Below the pieces are notes generated by a model. The model searched no databases and was not told where the DNA came from. It worked only from the letters and a program-made list of their open reading frames with translations. A DNA stretch of 37,702 nt from UBA668 sp038234785 (GTDB lineage Bacteria; Actinomycetota; Acidimicrobiia; Acidimicrobiales; Ilumatobacteraceae), in the NCBI GenBank assembly GCA_038234785.1, contig JBBQTC010000042.1, forward strand, positions 1 through 37,702, written 5' to 3'. Shown here piece after piece: positions 31,200 to 37,702 of the stretch; positions within the stretch are counted from its first letter, which is position 1; every line of letters starts with the position of its first letter. Both the position numbers and the translations under genes were made by a program.

Positions 31200-31237
31200 C
31201 ATACGACCTGGGCCTTTCCGCCGCGCAAGTGGCAGAC

Positions 31238-31266
31238 TTCCCTCGTCCCTTGAGCCCCTGAGGGAG
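31238..31266 (+). promoter_or_regulatory. Possible hairpin sequestering the glnA ribosome binding site
   Basis: TTCCCTC (31238-31244) can pair with GAGGGAG (31260-31266), which contains the Shine-Dalgarno located 7 nt before ATG 31274. If the 7-bp stem forms, initiation would be hindered. The pairing may be fortuitous. Confidence 0.3.
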
Positions 31267-31273
31267 TTCGTCC

Positions 31274-32611
31274 ATGCTCGAGCAACAACGCGACTACGTG
31301 CTGCGCACCGTGGAGGAGCGCGGGGTTCGCCTCATCCGCCTCTGGTTCACCGACGTGCTCGGCAACCTGAAGAGCTTCGCGATCAGTCCTGCCGAGCTGG
31401 AGAACGCCCTGGAGGACGGGATGACCTTCGACGGGTCGTCCATCGACGGGTTCAGTCGCATCCAGGAAGCCGACGTGCTGGCGATGCCGGACCCCGACAC
31501 GTTCGAGGTGCTCCCCTGGGGAGATCCCAAGGCCGTCGAGGCTCGCGTCTTCTGCGACATCCACAACCTCGACGGGACACCGTTCGAGGGCGACCCGCGC
31601 CAGGTGCTGCGGCGCAACCTGCGCGCCGCACGCGACCGCGGGTTCTCGTTCTACGTGGCCCCCGACATCGAGTTCTTCTACTTCGCGCCACCGCAGCTCG
31701 GTCAGATTCCGGTCACCCTCGACGAGGGAAGCTTCTTCGACCTCACCACCACCGACGTGTCGGGCACGCTACGCAAGGAAACCATCCGCACGCTCGAGAC
31801 GATGAGCATCCCCGTCGAGTACAGCTTCCACGAGGACTCTCCGAGCCAGCACGAGATCGACCTCCGCCACACCGACGCGCTGAGCATGGCCGACGGTGTG
31901 ATGACGTTCCGGCTCGTCGTGAAGGAGGTCGCCGCCAAGCAGGGCGTGCACGCCACGTTCATGCCCAAGCCGCTCGAAGGCGTGCAGGGCAGCGGCATGC
32001 ACTTGCACCTCAGCCTGTTCGACGGCGAGGCCAATGCGTTCTACGACGCCGACGACGCGTACAACCTGTCGGTGGTCGCCAAGCAGTTCATCGCCGGCCT
32101 GCTGCGTCACGCGGCCGAGATCACTGCGGTCACCAACCAGACGGTCAACAGCTACAAGCGGCTGGTGCCCGGGTTCGAGGCGCCCGTCCACATCAGCTGG
32201 GCCCGCAACAACCGCAGCGGTCTCATCCGAGTGCCGATCGCCAAGCGCGGCAACCCGAGTGCCACGCGCATCGAGTACCGCTCGCCCGACCCGGCGTGCA
32301 ACCCGTACCTGGCGTTCAGTGTGCTGCTCGCCGCCGGGATGCGCGGGATCGCCGAGGGCTACGAGCTCCCCGCCGAGGCCGATGCCAACCTGTTCGAGAT
32401 GGACGACGTCTCATTGCGCAAGCTGGGGATCGACACCCTGCCGCAGTCGCTCAGCGACTCACTGCGCGTGATGGAGAACTCGACCCTCGTGCAGGAAGCG
32501 CTCGGTGAGCACATCTTCGAATGGTTCCTGCGCAACAAGCGCAGCGAATGGCGCGCCTACAAGACCCACGTCAGCCAGTTCGAGCTGAACCGGTACCTGA
32601 AGGCGCTGTGA
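31274..32611 (+). CDS. glnA: Glutamine synthetase type I, short (GlnA2-like/GSI-alpha type)
   Basis: This 445-residue dodecamer-type enzyme has 'RLWFTDVLGNLKSFAI', 'TFDGSSIDGFSRIQEADVLAMPD', 'YVAPDIEFFYF', 'SQHEIDLRHTDALSMADGVMTFR', 'GSGMHLHLSLF', 'NSYKRLVPGFEAPVHISWARNNRSGLIR' and 'ATRIEYRSPDPACNPYLAFS'. It closely resembles mycobacterial GlnA2. It lacks the C-terminal Tyr adenylylation motif of the longer GSI-beta enzymes, so it is probably controlled by transcription. GGGAG lies 7 nt before the ATG. A GlnR-type box lies upstream, and a GlnR-like gene starts 16 nt after its stop. Confidence 0.93.
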   Translation: MLEQQRDYVLRTVEERGVRLIRLWFTDVLGNLKSFAISPAELENALEDGMTFDGSSIDGFSRIQEADVLAMPDPDTFEVLPWGDPKAVEARVFCDIHNLDGTPFEGDPRQVLRRNLRAARDRGFSFYVAPDIEFFYFAPPQLGQIPVTLDEGSFFDLTTTDVSGTLRKETIRTLETMSIPVEYSFHEDSPSQHEIDLRHTDALSMADGVMTFRLVVKEVAAKQGVHATFMPKPLEGVQGSGMHLHLSLFDGEANAFYDADDAYNLSVVAKQFIAGLLRHAAEITAVTNQTVNSYKRLVPGFEAPVHISWARNNRSGLIRVPIAKRGNPSATRIEYRSPDPACNPYLAFSVLLAAGMRGIAEGYELPAEADANLFEMDDVSLRKLGIDTLPQSLSDSLRVMENSTLVQEALGEHIFEWFLRNKRSEWRAYKTHVSQFELNRYLKAL

Positions 32612-32627
32612 TGGCCAGGACCCGATA

Positions 32628-33308
32628 GTGGAGCTCGTCGCCGTCTTCCCCGAGCCACCGCCGTCGGATCTGGCGCGCACGCTCGACCTCGCCGGCTACC
32701 GCTGGAAGGCGGTCGGATCCGCCGACGACGCCTCGCGCAACGAACCGGCCACGGGCTGGGCCGGCGCGGTTGTCGCCTGCGACCAGGACCCCGACGGTGC
32801 CTGGGCGTTCTGTCGTTCGTTACGCAAGCGCGACACCCCCGTCAGCCCGTTGCTGGTGCTGGTGAGCGGCGGCCAGCTCGCCGACCTCGAGCTGCGTGAC
32901 GAGCTGTACGACGACTTCTGCCTCACCCCGTTCCATCCGGCCGAAGTCGAGGCCCGGCTCCGTCACCTGTTCTTCCGCGGCGGCACCGAGGTCCGCCCGG
33001 AGATGGTCGAGTACAGCGGACTGGCACTCAACCTGGAGACCTACCAGGCGAGCATCGAGGGCCACCCCCTCGACCTCACGTACATGGAGTATGAGCTGTT
33101 GAAGTTCCTCGCCCAGAACCCGGGCAAGGTCTTCACCCGCGAGATGCTGCTCAGCCGGGTCTGGGGCTACGAGTACTACGGCGGCGCTCGCACCGTCGAC
33201 GTCCACATCCGACGCCTGCGAGCCAAGCTGGGCGAGGAGCACGCCAACCTCATCCAGACCGTCCGCAGCGTCGGGTACCGCTTCGGTCAGAGCCGCTGGA
33301 GCGCCTGA
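32628..33308 (+). CDS. glnR: GlnR-like OmpR-family regulator of nitrogen metabolism
   Basis: The 226-residue protein has a degenerate receiver domain (about 1-115) and an OmpR winged helix (about 135-222: 'LDLTYMEYELLKFLAQNPGKVFTREMLLSRVWGYEYYGGARTVDVHIRRLRAKLG'), the pattern of actinobacterial GlnR. The receiver lacks the N-terminal acidic pair ('VAVFPEP') and the conserved Lys ('LTPFHP'), and keeps an Asp near position 52. This matches orphan, phosphorylation-independent GlnR proteins. The start is GTG with AGGA seven bases upstream, 16 nt after glnA, so it may be co-transcribed with it. The 3' end overlaps the convergent SGNH gene by 22 nt. Target sites are proposed before both glutamine synthetase genes. 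Confidence 0.88.
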   Translation: MELVAVFPEPPPSDLARTLDLAGYRWKAVGSADDASRNEPATGWAGAVVACDQDPDGAWAFCRSLRKRDTPVSPLLVLVSGGQLADLELRDELYDDFCLTPFHPAEVEARLRHLFFRGGTEVRPEMVEYSGLALNLETYQASIEGHPLDLTYMEYELLKFLAQNPGKVFTREMLLSRVWGYEYYGGARTVDVHIRRLRAKLGEEHANLIQTVRSVGYRFGQSRWSA

Positions 33309-33970
33309 AGCACCAGCAACGCAAGTACCTGCTGACCGTCCTTGTTCGGGTGGATGTGGTCACCCTGGAGGATCTTCTGATCGGGTGCGGACGCGAGCGT
33401 GAACCAGTCCGCGACGACCCCGTTGCCACGTAACGTCATCCGCTGTTCGAGGACCAGGTTGAAGATGTTCGTCTGTTCGAGGTACTGGACCCGGTACGTG
33501 TTCACCCATACGAGCGGTACGTCCTGGGGGAGCAGGGCGACCACTGCGTCGATCAACTCGCCGTACGCGACCGCGTCGGGGTAGCTGCCGATGTCGTTGG
33601 TACCGAGTTCGATGACCCACGCCGACGGGTCCACACCCTCGGCGACCAGGCCCTCGATCTCGCGCAGACCGCTCAGCGGCGTCGACCCCCTCCCGTTCCC
33701 GACCTCGATCCGACGCGACGACTTGCCCTCGATGCGGACATCGGGAATGCCCGCATCGACCAGCGTGCTGCTGAGGGCCGCCGAGCTTCCCGCGGTGATG
33801 GAGTCGCCGACCATGATCACGGACGTGATCGGCACAGGGGCAGCGCCGTTGCGCCGACGCCGGGTGACCACCGGGCCGGCGACCTCGGCGCTGGGCGTCC
33901 GACAGGCGGCCAGGGCGACGACCGCGGCACCCGCCATCAGGCGGATCGAGGCGCGTCGGTCGAGGTGCAC
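33287..33970 (-). CDS. SGNH/GDSL-family lipoprotein
   Basis: The 227-residue protein starts with a lipoprotein signal ending 'ALAAC' (lipobox Cys23, after 'DRRASIRLMAGAAVV'). It has the SGNH blocks in order: 'IMVGDSITAGSS' (nucleophile Ser), 'ELGTNDIG' (Asn), and 'DHIHPNKDG' (Asp and His near the C-terminus). This predicts an exported esterase or acetyl-hydrolase acting on surface glycans or lipids. GTG 33970 is chosen because it gives the intact signal and lies 19 nt after the DUF1269 gene stop, consistent with co-transcription. The 3' end overlaps glnR. Confidence 0.85.
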   Translation of the reverse strand: MHLDRRASIRLMAGAAVVALAACRTPSAEVAGPVVTRRRRNGAAPVPITSVIMVGDSITAGSSAALSSTLVDAGIPDVRIEGKSSRRIEVGNGRGSTPLSGLREIEGLVAEGVDPSAWVIELGTNDIGSYPDAVAYGELIDAVVALLPQDVPLVWVNTYRVQYLEQTNIFNLVLEQRMTLRGNGVVADWFTLASAPDQKILQGDHIHPNKDGQQVLALLVLQALQRL

Positions 33971-33989
33971 GCCGAACAGTGTTGCCGAC

Positions 33990-34538
33990 TCAGTCGCCGA
34001 TCTGGTGGCGCGTCGCCTCGGCGGGTCCCTGGCCGAGCGCTTCCTCGAGCTGGCGAAGCGAGCTGGCGGGGAGCGTCGTGTGCACGAGGGTGGCAAACGG
34101 GAACCGCCCGAGCTCGTCGGCGAGCGCACGAACATCGAGGTCCTCGACCAGCAGGACCACCGTGGTGGTGCCGGGCTGGACGACGTCGCGGAACCACTGG
34201 ACCCACTCGTCGGGGATGCCGAGGTCGATGATCTTCGCCGCGCCCGCACCCACGCCTGCGCCAACGGCGCCACCGACGAGCCAGCCGACCGGGCCGCCTA
34301 CGATGAGGCCGAGCAACCCCGTCCACATGCCGCTCGACAGTGCCGTCCGCCCCGGCTGCGGGTCGATGGTCTCGCGCACGGCGGTCTGGCCCTTGTCGTC
34401 CTTGGTGACGATGACGGCGTCGCGGAGCTTCAGCGCGTGCTTCAGACCCAGGCCGGTGGCGGCGGAGAGGAACTCCTGTGCGCGAAGGGCATCGGGCAGC
34501 GAGACCCCGACGAGGAACTGGTCGGCGGTTTCGGTCAT
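33990..34538 (-). CDS. DUF1269 family protein
   Basis: The 182-residue protein shows the DUF1269 pattern: an N-terminal alpha/beta region, then a glycine-rich hydrophobic hairpin 'GLLGLIVGGPVGWLVGGAVGAGVGAG' (about 75-100), then 'DEWVQWFRDVVQPGTTTVVLLVED' and a C-terminal alpha/beta part. Family members are probably membrane-associated and of unknown function. The ATG start at 34538 has TACGTT exactly 6 nt upstream. It is followed by the SGNH lipoprotein gene on the same strand. Confidence 0.85.
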   Translation of the reverse strand: MTETADQFLVGVSLPDALRAQEFLSAATGLGLKHALKLRDAVIVTKDDKGQTAVRETIDPQPGRTALSSGMWTGLLGLIVGGPVGWLVGGAVGAGVGAGAAKIIDLGIPDEWVQWFRDVVQPGTTTVVLLVEDLDVRALADELGRFPFATLVHTTLPASSLRQLEEALGQGPAEATRHQIGD

Positions 34539-34544
34539 ACCGGC

Positions 34545-34550
34545 AACGTA
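34545..34550 (-). promoter_or_regulatory. -10 hexamer TACGTT of the DUF1269 gene
   Basis: Minus-strand TACGTT, 6 nt before ATG 34538, in the 33-nt gap behind the amidohydrolase gene. Confidence 0.55.
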
Positions 34551-34571
34551 GCGTCGATCGCGGCGGACCGG

Positions 34572-35936
34572 CTACGCAACACCCTGGATCCGGGCCGCGT
34601 GGCGGGCGTGGGATCGCAGCGCGCGGGGTAGGTCGGGATGCATCACGTGTCCCTCGCGGACCACGAACCGCCCGTTGACGATGGTGTGCCACGCGGCGGC
34701 CGGTCCGCAGCGCATCCAGGCCTCGATCGGGTCGGCGACGGCGCCGGCGTACAGCGGTCCGTCGAGTCGCCACACCGCCAGATCGGCCACCGCGCCGGGT
34801 GCGATCACCCCGATCTCACCGACGCGACCAAGGCAACCGGCACCGCCGAGGGTGGCGACCTCCAACGCCATCCGAGCCGTGCTCGCGTGCGCGCCGTCAC
34901 GCAGCTTGGCGAGCAGCATCGCGGTGCGAGCCTCGAGCCACAGCGAGGCGCTGTCGGCCGACGACGAGCCGTCCACGCCGAGTCCGACCTTCACTCCGGC
35001 GGCCCGCATCGGCACGATCGGGGCGATGCCCGACGAGAGGATGCAGTTGCTGCTGGGGCAGTGGGCCACGCCGATCCCTGCTCGACCGAGCCGGGTGATC
35101 TCGTCGGGGTCGGGCATCACGCAGTGGGCCACCCACGTGCGATCCGTGCACCACCCGGTGCGTTCGAGATACTCCATCGGACGACAGCCGAACGTGGCGA
35201 TGGAGAACTCGTCGTCCTCGACGTTCTCGGCGAAGTGGGTGTGCAGCCTCACGTCGAGTCGCGATGCCAGTTCGGCGGACTGCACCATCAGCCGCTCGGT
35301 GACGCTGAACGGGCTGCAGGGTGCGAGTGCGATGCGCACCATCGCGCCGTGCCCCCGGTCGTGGTGACGGAGCACTGCGTCCTCGCTCGCGGCGAGGATC
35401 TCGTCGTCGTCGGCGACGACATCGTCGGGTGGGAGCCCACCGTCCTTCTGGCTCAGGCTCATCGACCCGCGCGTGGGGTGGAACCGCATCCCCAACTCAT
35501 GTGCCGCGGCGATCTCCGCACCCAACAGGTCGCCGGCCGACCTCGGATGGAGGTAGAGGTGGTCCGAACTGGTCGTGCACCCGCTCAGGGCGAGTTCTGC
35601 CAAGCCGACGAACGTGCTGGCGAAGACCGAGTCCTCGTCGATCGCACGCCACAGCGGGTAGAGCGTCTGGAGCCAACCGAACAGCGGCTTGTCGGTCATC
35701 GGCGGGTAGGCGCGGGTGAGGTTCTGGAAGATGTGGTGATGGGTGTTCACCAGGCCGGGCGTGACGAGGCAGTCCGTGGCGTCGACCACATGGGTCGCCT
35801 CGGGAGCCGGGGCGTTCGAGTCACCGACGGCCTCGATCACGTTGCCGGTGATCGCGACCCAGCCACCGGACAACTCCCGGCGCTGCGGGTCGACCGTGGC
35901 CACCATGCGTGCATTGCGGATGAGCAGATCGGCCAT
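34572..35936 (-). CDS. Amidohydrolase, 8-oxoguanine deaminase/AtzB-like
   Basis: This 454-residue metal-dependent hydrolase has 'PGLVNTHHHIFQNLTRAYP' (metal His66/68), 'LHTHFAEN', 'WVAHCVMPDPDEI', 'GVAHCPSSNCILSSGIAP' and 'GLGVDGSSSADSASL' (catalytic Asp), the arrangement of the 8-oxoguanine deaminase/hydroxyatrazine N-ethylaminohydrolase branch. It would hydrolytically deaminate a purine or triazine-like ring. Ring-specific residues cannot be resolved by eye. GAGGAGG five bases before ATG 35936 fixes the start, and the upstream open frame belongs to the decarboxylase gene. It lies 14 nt after the decarboxylase stop, so the two are one operon. Confidence 0.85.
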   Translation of the reverse strand: MADLLIRNARMVATVDPQRRELSGGWVAITGNVIEAVGDSNAPAPEATHVVDATDCLVTPGLVNTHHHIFQNLTRAYPPMTDKPLFGWLQTLYPLWRAIDEDSVFASTFVGLAELALSGCTTSSDHLYLHPRSAGDLLGAEIAAAHELGMRFHPTRGSMSLSQKDGGLPPDDVVADDDEILAASEDAVLRHHDRGHGAMVRIALAPCSPFSVTERLMVQSAELASRLDVRLHTHFAENVEDDEFSIATFGCRPMEYLERTGWCTDRTWVAHCVMPDPDEITRLGRAGIGVAHCPSSNCILSSGIAPIVPMRAAGVKVGLGVDGSSSADSASLWLEARTAMLLAKLRDGAHASTARMALEVATLGGAGCLGRVGEIGVIAPGAVADLAVWRLDGPLYAGAVADPIEAWMRCGPAAAWHTIVNGRFVVREGHVMHPDLPRALRSHARHAARIQGVA

Positions 35937-35950
35937 GTGGTCCTCCTCGT

Positions 35951-37321
35951 TCAGGCGAGCGACTCGACGAGCAGTTCGATGTCGTCGATCGTGGTGCGCG
36001 GGTTGACGACGCAGATGCGCAGGACGGTCTCGCCCGCCCACGACGTCGGGACGACGAATGCCACTCCGTCGGCGAGCAGGCGGTCACTCCATGCTTGATA
36101 CTGCGGCGCGGTCCACCCGGAGCGACGGAACAGGACCACGCTGAGCTCGGGCTCCATGATGAGTTCGAGATGCTCGGCGGCGTCGATGCAGCGAGCGGCT
36201 GCCCGGGTGACCGACAGGGTCTGTTCGACGGCATCGCGATAGGCGGCGGTGCCGTACGTGGCGAGACTGAACCACAGCGGCAGACCTCGTGCGCGACGCG
36301 ACAGGTGGTGAGCGAAGTCGCTGGGATTCCATTCGGCGTCCTCGTTGCCGTGCAGGACGTCGAGGTACTCGGCGTGCTGCGTGTGGGCGCGGCGAGCCTG
36401 GAACGGATCTCGGTAGAGCAGCGCGCAGCAGTCGAAGGGTGCGAACAACCACTTGTGCGGATCGACGATGAAGCTGTCAGCGCGTTCGATACCGATGAAT
36501 CGATCGCGCACACTGGGGGCCGCCAGCGCGGCGCCGCCATACGCACCGTCGACGTGGAACCACACCCCGAGTTCCTCGGCCACGTCTGCCGCACCGGCGA
36601 GCGGGTCGATGACACCCGCGTTCGTCGTGCCGCCGGTGGCCACGATGGCGAACACCCGCGCTCGGTCGTCGGGATCCAATCCGTCGATCAGCGAGCGGAG
36701 TGCGTCGGCTCGCAGGCGCCCCTCGTCGTCCGCGTCCGCAGCGATGATGTCGGCGTCCATCGCCCGGCCGGCCGCCGCGATGCTGCTGTGGGCACCCTTC
36801 GACGCGACGATCAATCCCCTGGTTCGATCGTGACGTCCCTCGGCCCGCTCCCGCCACCGGTGCCGGGCGGCGATGAGCGCGCTGAGGTTGCCGGCAGTGC
36901 CCCCGCTGACGAACACGCCGCCGGATTCGACGGGCATCCCGGCAAGGTCCGACAGATAACGCAGCGCCTCGTTCTCCGCATAGACCGCTCCGCCGCCCTC
37001 GAGCCACGAGCCGCCGTAGATGCTCGACGCACCGACGACGAGGTCGAAGAGAATGCTCGCCTCGGTAGGGGCGGCCGGCACGAACGACAGGAACCGCGGA
37101 TGGTCCACGGAGATGCAGGCCTGTGCCAGCACGTCGCCGAACACTCGAAGGGCCTCCAGGCCACCCATGCCGCGCTCGCTGATGGTCCTGCCCGCCATTG
37201 CGCGAAGCTCCTCCACGGTGCGCGGCCCGTCCAGCGGCGGCGGATCGAGTCGCACTCGGTCCACGGCGTAGCGGACGATGGCCTGGGTGAGCACCTCGGT
37301 CGAGGCGTCGTGTGAGTGCAT
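35951..37321 (-). CDS. PLP-dependent group II decarboxylase (aromatic amino acid/diaminobutyrate type)
   Basis: The 456-residue fold-type I PLP enzyme has 'VFVSGGTAGNLSALIAAR' (phosphate loop), 'SKGAHSSI' (His178, ring stacking), 'FHVDGAYGG' (Asp258), and 'VDPHKWLFAPFDCCALLYRD' with the PLP Lys290. This is the pattern of aromatic-L-amino-acid, glutamate and L-2,4-diaminobutyrate decarboxylases. The substrate is unassigned. ATG 37321 is preferred to an in-frame ATG at 37357 because the preceding 12 residues are uncharacteristic. A -10-like CAGACT lies six bases before it. It heads an operon with the amidohydrolase and is divergent from the methyltransferase at 37419. Confidence 0.86.
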   Translation of the reverse strand: MHSHDASTEVLTQAIVRYAVDRVRLDPPPLDGPRTVEELRAMAGRTISERGMGGLEALRVFGDVLAQACISVDHPRFLSFVPAAPTEASILFDLVVGASSIYGGSWLEGGGAVYAENEALRYLSDLAGMPVESGGVFVSGGTAGNLSALIAARHRWRERAEGRHDRTRGLIVASKGAHSSIAAAGRAMDADIIAADADDEGRLRADALRSLIDGLDPDDRARVFAIVATGGTTNAGVIDPLAGAADVAEELGVWFHVDGAYGGAALAAPSVRDRFIGIERADSFIVDPHKWLFAPFDCCALLYRDPFQARRAHTQHAEYLDVLHGNEDAEWNPSDFAHHLSRRARGLPLWFSLATYGTAAYRDAVEQTLSVTRAAARCIDAAEHLELIMEPELSVVLFRRSGWTAPQYQAWSDRLLADGVAFVVPTSWAGETVLRICVVNPRTTIDDIELLVESLA

Positions 37322-37406
37322 GGACGCAGTCTGCCAGTCGCCTCCGGCGGGCGGCACGAACTCCGGCCTCCCGCAGAAACCGCGGACTGGCGCGGAGCCG
37401 ATTTCG

Positions 37407-37412
37407 TACAGT
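37407..37412 (+). promoter_or_regulatory. -10 hexamer TACAGT of the terminal methyltransferase gene
   Basis: TACAGT lies exactly 6 nt before ATG 37419 (leaderless pattern), in the 97-nt region shared with the divergent decarboxylase gene. Confidence 0.55.
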
Positions 37413-37418
37413 GATCAC

Positions 37419-37702
37419 ATGGCGCAGAACATCTACGACGACCCCGAGTTCTTCCGCGGCTACGGCCAACTGCCGCGCAGCGTCGACGGGCTCGACGGCG
37501 CCGCCGAGTGGCCGTCGTTGCGGTCGCTCGTGCCGCCGTTGGACGGCTTGCGGGTGCTCGACCTCGGGTGCGGGTTCGGATGGTTCTGTCGTTGGGCGCG
37601 CGAGCACGGTGCGGCCTCGGTGCTCGGGCTCGACGTGTCCGAGAACATGCTGACCCGCGCAGCCGCCGACACCGACGACGACGCAATCACCTATCGCAGG
37701 GC
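37419..37702 (+). CDS. SAM-dependent methyltransferase, N-terminal part (cut by window end)
   Basis: The first 94 codons are visible, starting 'MAQNIYDDPEFFRGYGQLPRS'. Motif I 'VLDLGCGFGWFCRWA' and 'VLGLDVSENMLTRA' follow, so this is a class I SAM methyltransferase of the Methyltransf_11/25 type (SmtA/UbiE-like). The frame is open to the window edge, so length and substrate cannot be judged. The 'YDDPEFFRGY' N-terminus is typical of small soluble methyltransferases. The start is supported by TACAGT 6 nt upstream. Confidence 0.85.
   Translation, partial: MAQNIYDDPEFFRGYGQLPRSVDGLDGAAEWPSLRSLVPPLDGLRVLDLGCGFGWFCRWAREHGAASVLGLDVSENMLTRAAADTDDDAITYRR

Noticed and set aside
28693..32508. A 1271-codon open frame on the plus strand
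   Set aside because: It runs across the permease gene, an intergenic region and glnA in a different frame, is extremely Arg-rich, and has no domain. It is a GC-driven shadow of real genes.

Overview
This is a strongly G+C-rich, gene-dense bacterial chromosome segment. It carries 35 protein-coding genes (the last one cut by the window edge) and one tRNA. I see no insertion sequence, prophage or CRISPR array. Several features suggest a high-GC actinobacterium, possibly an Acidimicrobiia/Ilumatobacter-like lineage (inference): paired ArsA/Get3-like ATPases, a GlnR-type orphan regulator, a GSII plus a short type I glutamine synthetase, an LCP protein, aspartokinase with an internal beta-subunit start, secreted proteins with repeated 'VVVDVxGYF' domains, and many candidate leaderless GTG/ATG starts.

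Layout. 1-3143: selA-selB for selenocysteine synthesis and insertion. 3244-5581 (minus): an alpha/beta hydrolase and an NfeD-type membrane protein. 5584-7968 (plus): two ArsA-like ATPases and a small receiver-domain protein, then tRNA-Pro(CGG) with a terminator, a long hairpin and a DUF4328 membrane protein. 8978-13021 (minus): lysC, a methyltransferase, asd, a MazG-like protein and a YkgJ-like cysteine-cluster protein, so the first two steps of the aspartate pathway sit here. 13092-14312: MFS transporter. 14278-20377 (minus): a secreted sugar-dehydrogenase-like protein, glutamine-dependent NAD synthetase and a membrane acyltransferase-SGNH fusion. 20537-23589 (plus): an LCP protein, a block of 16-bp tandem repeats, and a translationally coupled trio (unknown protein, divergent roadblock-like protein, true roadblock/LC7 protein). 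23544-25087 (minus): a lipoprotein and a TetR regulator, divergent from an SDR-type oxidoreductase at 25218-26144. 26283-33308 (plus): GSII glutamine synthetase, a PadR-ABC-permease operon, type I glutamine synthetase and a GlnR-like regulator. 33287-37321 (minus): an SGNH lipoprotein, a DUF1269 protein, an amidohydrolase and a PLP-dependent decarboxylase. 37419-end: the start of a SAM methyltransferase.

How the genes work together. The clearest functional unit is nitrogen assimilation: both glutamine synthetase genes have a YTTCA-N6-GTTCACAT-type tandem 11-bp repeat upstream, and a GlnR-like regulator lies directly behind the second. The PadR and TetR genes each have a convincing local operator. 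The least understood unit is the roadblock trio at 21940-23589, which looks like part of a small-GTPase-type signalling system with no GTPase in view.

Two start architectures recur. First genes of transcription units often have a TANNNT -10 hexamer 6-10 nt before the start codon (leaderless). Genes inside operons use Shine-Dalgarno sequences or ATGA/GTGA overlaps. Convergent neighbours commonly overlap at their 3' ends. No gene-free stretch exceeds about 160 bases.
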